A DNA stretch of 7,128 nucleotides from Clostridia bacterium (GTDB lineage: Bacteria; Bacillota; Clostridia; UBA1381), in the NCBI GenBank assembly GCA_900770405.1, contig CAAGKL010000319.1, forward strand, positions 1 to 7,128, given 5' to 3'. Shown in pieces: positions 5,563 through 7,128 of the stretch. How positions within the stretch are numbered: position 1 is the first letter of the stretch; each line of letters starts with the position of its first letter. The notes under the pieces are model-generated. The model was not told the origin of the DNA and searched no databases. It saw only the letters and a program-made list of their open reading frames with translations. The position numbers were made by a program, and so were the translations under genes.

Positions 5563-6126
5563 ATGAATTTACTGTACGAGCACGCGCCGGAGTATGTTGT
5601 TGTACGCGGCAGAAAGATACCCGTCAGGACAGAATTCGGCGCGTGGGTGCGCCTTTTGTGCGCGGAAAAGCCGGAAGAAATTGCGGCGGCAGTGGACGGT
5701 ATTTTCCGCAATGCGCTGCCCGATGATGTAACGGGCGATGAGGTCGCGCAGGCAATTGTCGGATGGCTGCTATGTGGCACAGAGCCGGAGAGGGCAGAAC
5801 GCCGGGGCGGAGGACACGCGAAAAGGGCTTACGATTTCCGCGAGGACGGCAATATGATATTCTGCGAGCTTTGGGAGCATTTTCCGACGCTTATGCAAAA
5901 AGGGATTGATTTTCACACCGGACGCGAGCTTGTAAATATGCTCATCTGTACCGAGGGCACGAGTATGCATCACAGGGCGTTTGCACGGTGCGGCGATTTT
6001 TCGGGGCTTGATAAGGAGAGACGGAAGTACTGGACGGCAGAACGAAGGCGTCTGAAGCTTGCCGACCGCCGCACAAGCGAGGAAATGGACGACGATCTGG
6101 ACAGGGCTATTGCAAAAATGTTTTAA
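5563..6126 (+). CDS. Bacteriophage Gp15-like tail assembly protein
   Basis: The protein has 187 residues, close to the usual Gp15 family length. Family-like features are an N-terminal EFGAWVRLLCAEKPEE helix, YDFREDGNMIFCELWEHF (90-107), and a basic C-terminal helix, LDKERRKYWTAERRRLKL (149-166). The central helix has a diverged VNMLICTEGTSMHHR rather than the common LHWW-type motif, so it is a divergent member. Gp15 proteins are encoded just before the tape measure gene and probably act as the second tail chaperone. In this phage the tape measure gene is displaced by the inserted hicAB pair. The start is coupled to the preceding stop, with only a weak AGGGGC upstream. Confidence 0.7.
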   Translation: MNLLYEHAPEYVVVRGRKIPVRTEFGAWVRLLCAEKPEEIAAAVDGIFRNALPDDVTGDEVAQAIVGWLLCGTEPERAERRGGGHAKRAYDFREDGNMIFCELWEHFPTLMQKGIDFHTGRELVNMLICTEGTSMHHRAFARCGDFSGLDKERRKYWTAERRRLKLADRRTSEEMDDDLDRAIAKMF

Positions 6127-6144
6127 AAAAATGCTTAAAATCTC

Positions 6145-6173
6145 TTGACAATGCGCATAATGCGTGCTATAAT
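6145..6173 (+). promoter_or_regulatory. Consensus promoter of hicAB with a candidate HicB operator in the spacer
   Basis: TTGACA (6145-6150) and TATAAT (6168-6173) match the vegetative sigma consensus exactly, with 17 bases between them and a TGC extended -10. Transcription would start near 6180, just before the hicA ribosome site. The spacer holds an 11-base palindrome, CGCATAATGCG (6154-6164), and two AATGCG direct repeats nine bases apart (6150-6155 and 6159-6164). HicB antitoxins commonly repress their own promoter, so this is a likely operator; repression is inferred. This promoter makes the pair independent of the phage late operon. Confidence 0.9.
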
Positions 6174-6192
6174 ATTATTGAGAGGTGAGAAA

Positions 6193-6375
6193 ATGAGGTT
6201 TAAGGAAATCGAAAAGCTGTTACTTGATGATGGCTGGGTATTTAAATGCGCTAAGGGGTCACATTATCAGTATACACACCCCAATAAAAGGGGTAAAATA
6301 ACAATACCGAGACACGGCGGTGATTTGAATATTAAAACAGCTAAAACGATTTTGAAACAGGCGGGAATTGAATAG
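6193..6375 (+). CDS. hicA: HicA mRNA interferase toxin
   Basis: HicA is a small ribosome-independent ribonuclease that cleaves mRNA and halts growth until HicB binds it. The protein has 60 residues, the normal family length. The start at ATG 6193 has AGAGGTG (6181-6187) in front and lies just after the predicted transcript start; a longer frame from TTG 6145 would begin inside the -35 box and is rejected. The dsRNA-binding-like fold pattern is visible: FKEIEKLLLDDGW (3-15), KGSHYQYTHP (21-30) with the catalytic His24, and KITIPRHGGDLNIKTAKTILKQAG (35-58). All key residues look intact, so it is probably active. It lies between the Gp15-like gene and the tape measure gene, as cargo. Confidence 0.93.
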   Translation: MRFKEIEKLLLDDGWVFKCAKGSHYQYTHPNKRGKITIPRHGGDLNIKTAKTILKQAGIE

Positions 6376-6386
6376 CACATTCCCGC
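6361..6386 (+). other. Hairpin spanning the hicA stop codon
   Basis: GCGGGAAT (6361-6368) pairs perfectly with ATTCCCGC (6379-6386) around a ten-base loop containing the hicA stop. The following sequence is only moderately U-rich, so it is a weak terminator at best. It could adjust the HicA-to-HicB ratio by attenuation or by protecting an mRNA end. Confidence 0.4.
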
Positions 6387-6421
6387 TGTGTTCCTTATTA
6401 TATTATACGGAGGTTTTATGT

Positions 6422-6823
6422 ATGTTAAAATTAATTTATCCGGCTTGTTTTTATCCGAACGAAGACGGATATACGGTGACCTTCCCCGATTTGCCGGGCT
6501 GTGTAACAGAGGGGAAAAATATAGCGGAGGCTATTGAAATGGCTGTCGATGCTGCTTCCGGCTGGATTCTGGACAGTATAGAGGACGGTGACAGCATACC
6601 GAACGCCACGGCGGATTTATCAAGTATACCGCTTGAATATCCGGACGGAATTGTCAACTATATTATGCTTGATATAGAGAGCTATGCGCAGCAGCATAGC
6701 GAAAAAGCGGTGAGAAAAAACTGCACAATCCCCGAATGGCTGAACACAGCGGCGGAGCGCAAACACGTCAATTTCTCGGCGGTGCTGCAGCAGGCGCTGA
6801 TTGAACAATTAAACATAGGATAG
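6422..6823 (+). CDS. hicB: HicB antitoxin and probable autorepressor
   Basis: HicB neutralises HicA and usually binds the operon promoter. The start at ATG 6422 is set by GGAGG (6409-6413) with 8 bases of spacing; an upstream in-frame ATG at 6368 lies within the end of hicA and is not favoured. The protein has 133 residues. Residues 1-45 carry the partial RNase H-like HicB fold (FYPNEDGYTVTFPDLPGCVTEGKNIAEAIEMA). The C-terminal part (about 97-133; VRKNCTIPEWLNTAAERK then FSAVLQQALIEQL) fits a ribbon-helix-helix DNA-binding domain, supporting repression at 6154-6164. The order hicA then hicB, with a short gap, is standard. Both genes look intact. A strong terminator follows. Confidence 0.93.
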   Translation: MLKLIYPACFYPNEDGYTVTFPDLPGCVTEGKNIAEAIEMAVDAASGWILDSIEDGDSIPNATADLSSIPLEYPDGIVNYIMLDIESYAQQHSEKAVRKNCTIPEWLNTAAERKHVNFSAVLQQALIEQLNIG

Positions 6824-6844
6824 TCGCGCATATCGGGCGGCAAG

Positions 6845-6877
6845 ACCACGTATCCCAAAAGGGAGCGTGGTTTTTTT
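6845..6877 (+). terminator. Intrinsic terminator after hicB
   Basis: ACCACG (6845-6850) pairs with CGTGGT (6866-6871); an inner TCCC/GGGA pair (6853-6856 with 6861-6864) closes an AAAA loop. A run of T (6871-6877) follows at once. This ends the hicAB transcript and lies 23 bases before the tape measure start, so late phage transcription must pass it. Confidence 0.9.
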
Positions 6878-6899
6878 ATGCACAAAGGGAGGTGTTAAG

Positions 6900-7128
6900 G
6901 TGGCGAAAAACAGAGATGTTGTCGTGAAAATAGTCGGCGACGACAAGGGGTTGAAGGGCTCGATTGCCGATGCGCAGGACGAAGTCAAAAAACTGAAGCA
7001 AACCGTTAAAACCGTTGCAGCCTCGCTCGGAATTGCGAAGCTTGGCAAGGAAATAATAAAAGCCGGTTCTGATTTTGAAGCGCAGATGTCAAAGGTCGGT
7101 TCAATTTCGCTCGCTTCGGCAGAGGATA
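6900..7128 (+). CDS. Tape measure protein, N-terminal part; 3' partial
   Basis: The tape measure sets tail length and is threaded through the tube during assembly, then ejected at infection. The start is GTG 6900, with GGGAGG at 6887-6892 and 7 bases of spacing. The 76 visible residues read MAKNRDVVVKIVGDDKGLKG, then a Lys-rich coiled segment (AQDEVKKLKQTVKTV, 24-38) and the common family signature GSDFEAQMSKVGSIS (56-70). The frame is open to the window end, and such proteins are normally very long. It follows the chaperone genes apart from the hicAB insertion. Confidence 0.88.
   Translation, partial: MAKNRDVVVKIVGDDKGLKGSIADAQDEVKKLKQTVKTVAASLGIAKLGKEIIKAGSDFEAQMSKVGSISLASAED

Noticed and set aside
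5540..5570. Programmed frameshift fusing the two tail chaperone genes
   Set aside because: The second frame is in the +1/-2 register, has a stop at 5545-5547 just upstream, and the overlap window lacks a recognisable slippery heptamer. A TGATATG coupling explains the arrangement.
6145..6192. Upstream extension of hicA from TTG 6145
   Set aside because: This start lies in the -35 box of the promoter and would not be transcribed; ATG 6193 has a ribosome site and gives the usual family length.
1..7128. CRISPR array, rRNA, or insertion sequence
   Set aside because: No regularly spaced repeats, ribosomal RNA signatures, or transposase-like proteins are visible on either strand.

Overview
This window is part of the late structural (morphogenesis) operon of a tailed siphovirus-type phage or prophage. 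The host is most likely a Firmicute of the class Clostridia. The evidence is the gene families (GP20-type scaffold, Gp15-type tail chaperone, Minor_capsid_2-like protein), the strong AGGAGG-type ribosome sites and the compact same-strand layout. No host gene, integrase or attachment site is visible, so integrated prophage and free phage cannot be told apart.

Layout, all on the + strand. Positions 2-529 are the 3' end of a gene whose start lies outside the window, probably the C-terminal effector domain of a MuF-type minor head protein. It has a degenerate zincin motif, EELIH. It is followed at 531-761 by a 76-residue protein that resembles the beta-barrel domain II of EF-Tu and sits where an immunity protein would be expected. 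Positions 762-1168 hold no convincing gene. They contain a compact inverted-repeat element (776-881) that looks like a structured RNA with a GNRA-type loop and a possible pseudoknot, a terminator (882-918), an A+T-rich stretch with promoter-like and operator-like repeats, a second terminator (1041-1076) and a short leader hairpin.

The virion genes then run almost without gaps: scaffold (1169-1807), HK97-fold major capsid (1807-2811), head-tail connector (2834-3220), a neck or head-closure candidate (3214-3681), a tail-terminator candidate (3686-4189), a Minor_capsid_2/gp10-like protein (4186-4635), tail tube (4639-5163), and two tail-assembly chaperone-type proteins (5178-5561 and Gp15-like 5563-6126). 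Between the chaperones and the tape measure gene sits a hicA-hicB toxin-antitoxin pair (6193-6823). It has its own consensus promoter, a candidate operator and a strong terminator. The tape measure gene starts with GTG at 6900 and runs off the window.

The virion genes are an ordinary assembly line: scaffold and capsid build the head, connector and neck proteins join it to the tail, and chaperones assemble the tube around the tape measure. Two cargo modules interrupt it. One is the zincin domain with its EF-Tu-like neighbour and the RNA-like element; the other is hicAB. Each ends in an intrinsic terminator, so late transcription of the downstream genes needs readthrough, antitermination or additional promoters. 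The first module is visibly richer in A+T than the virion genes, which fits acquired cargo. The most novel candidates are the RNA-like element at 776-881 and the EF-Tu domain II-like putative immunity protein.
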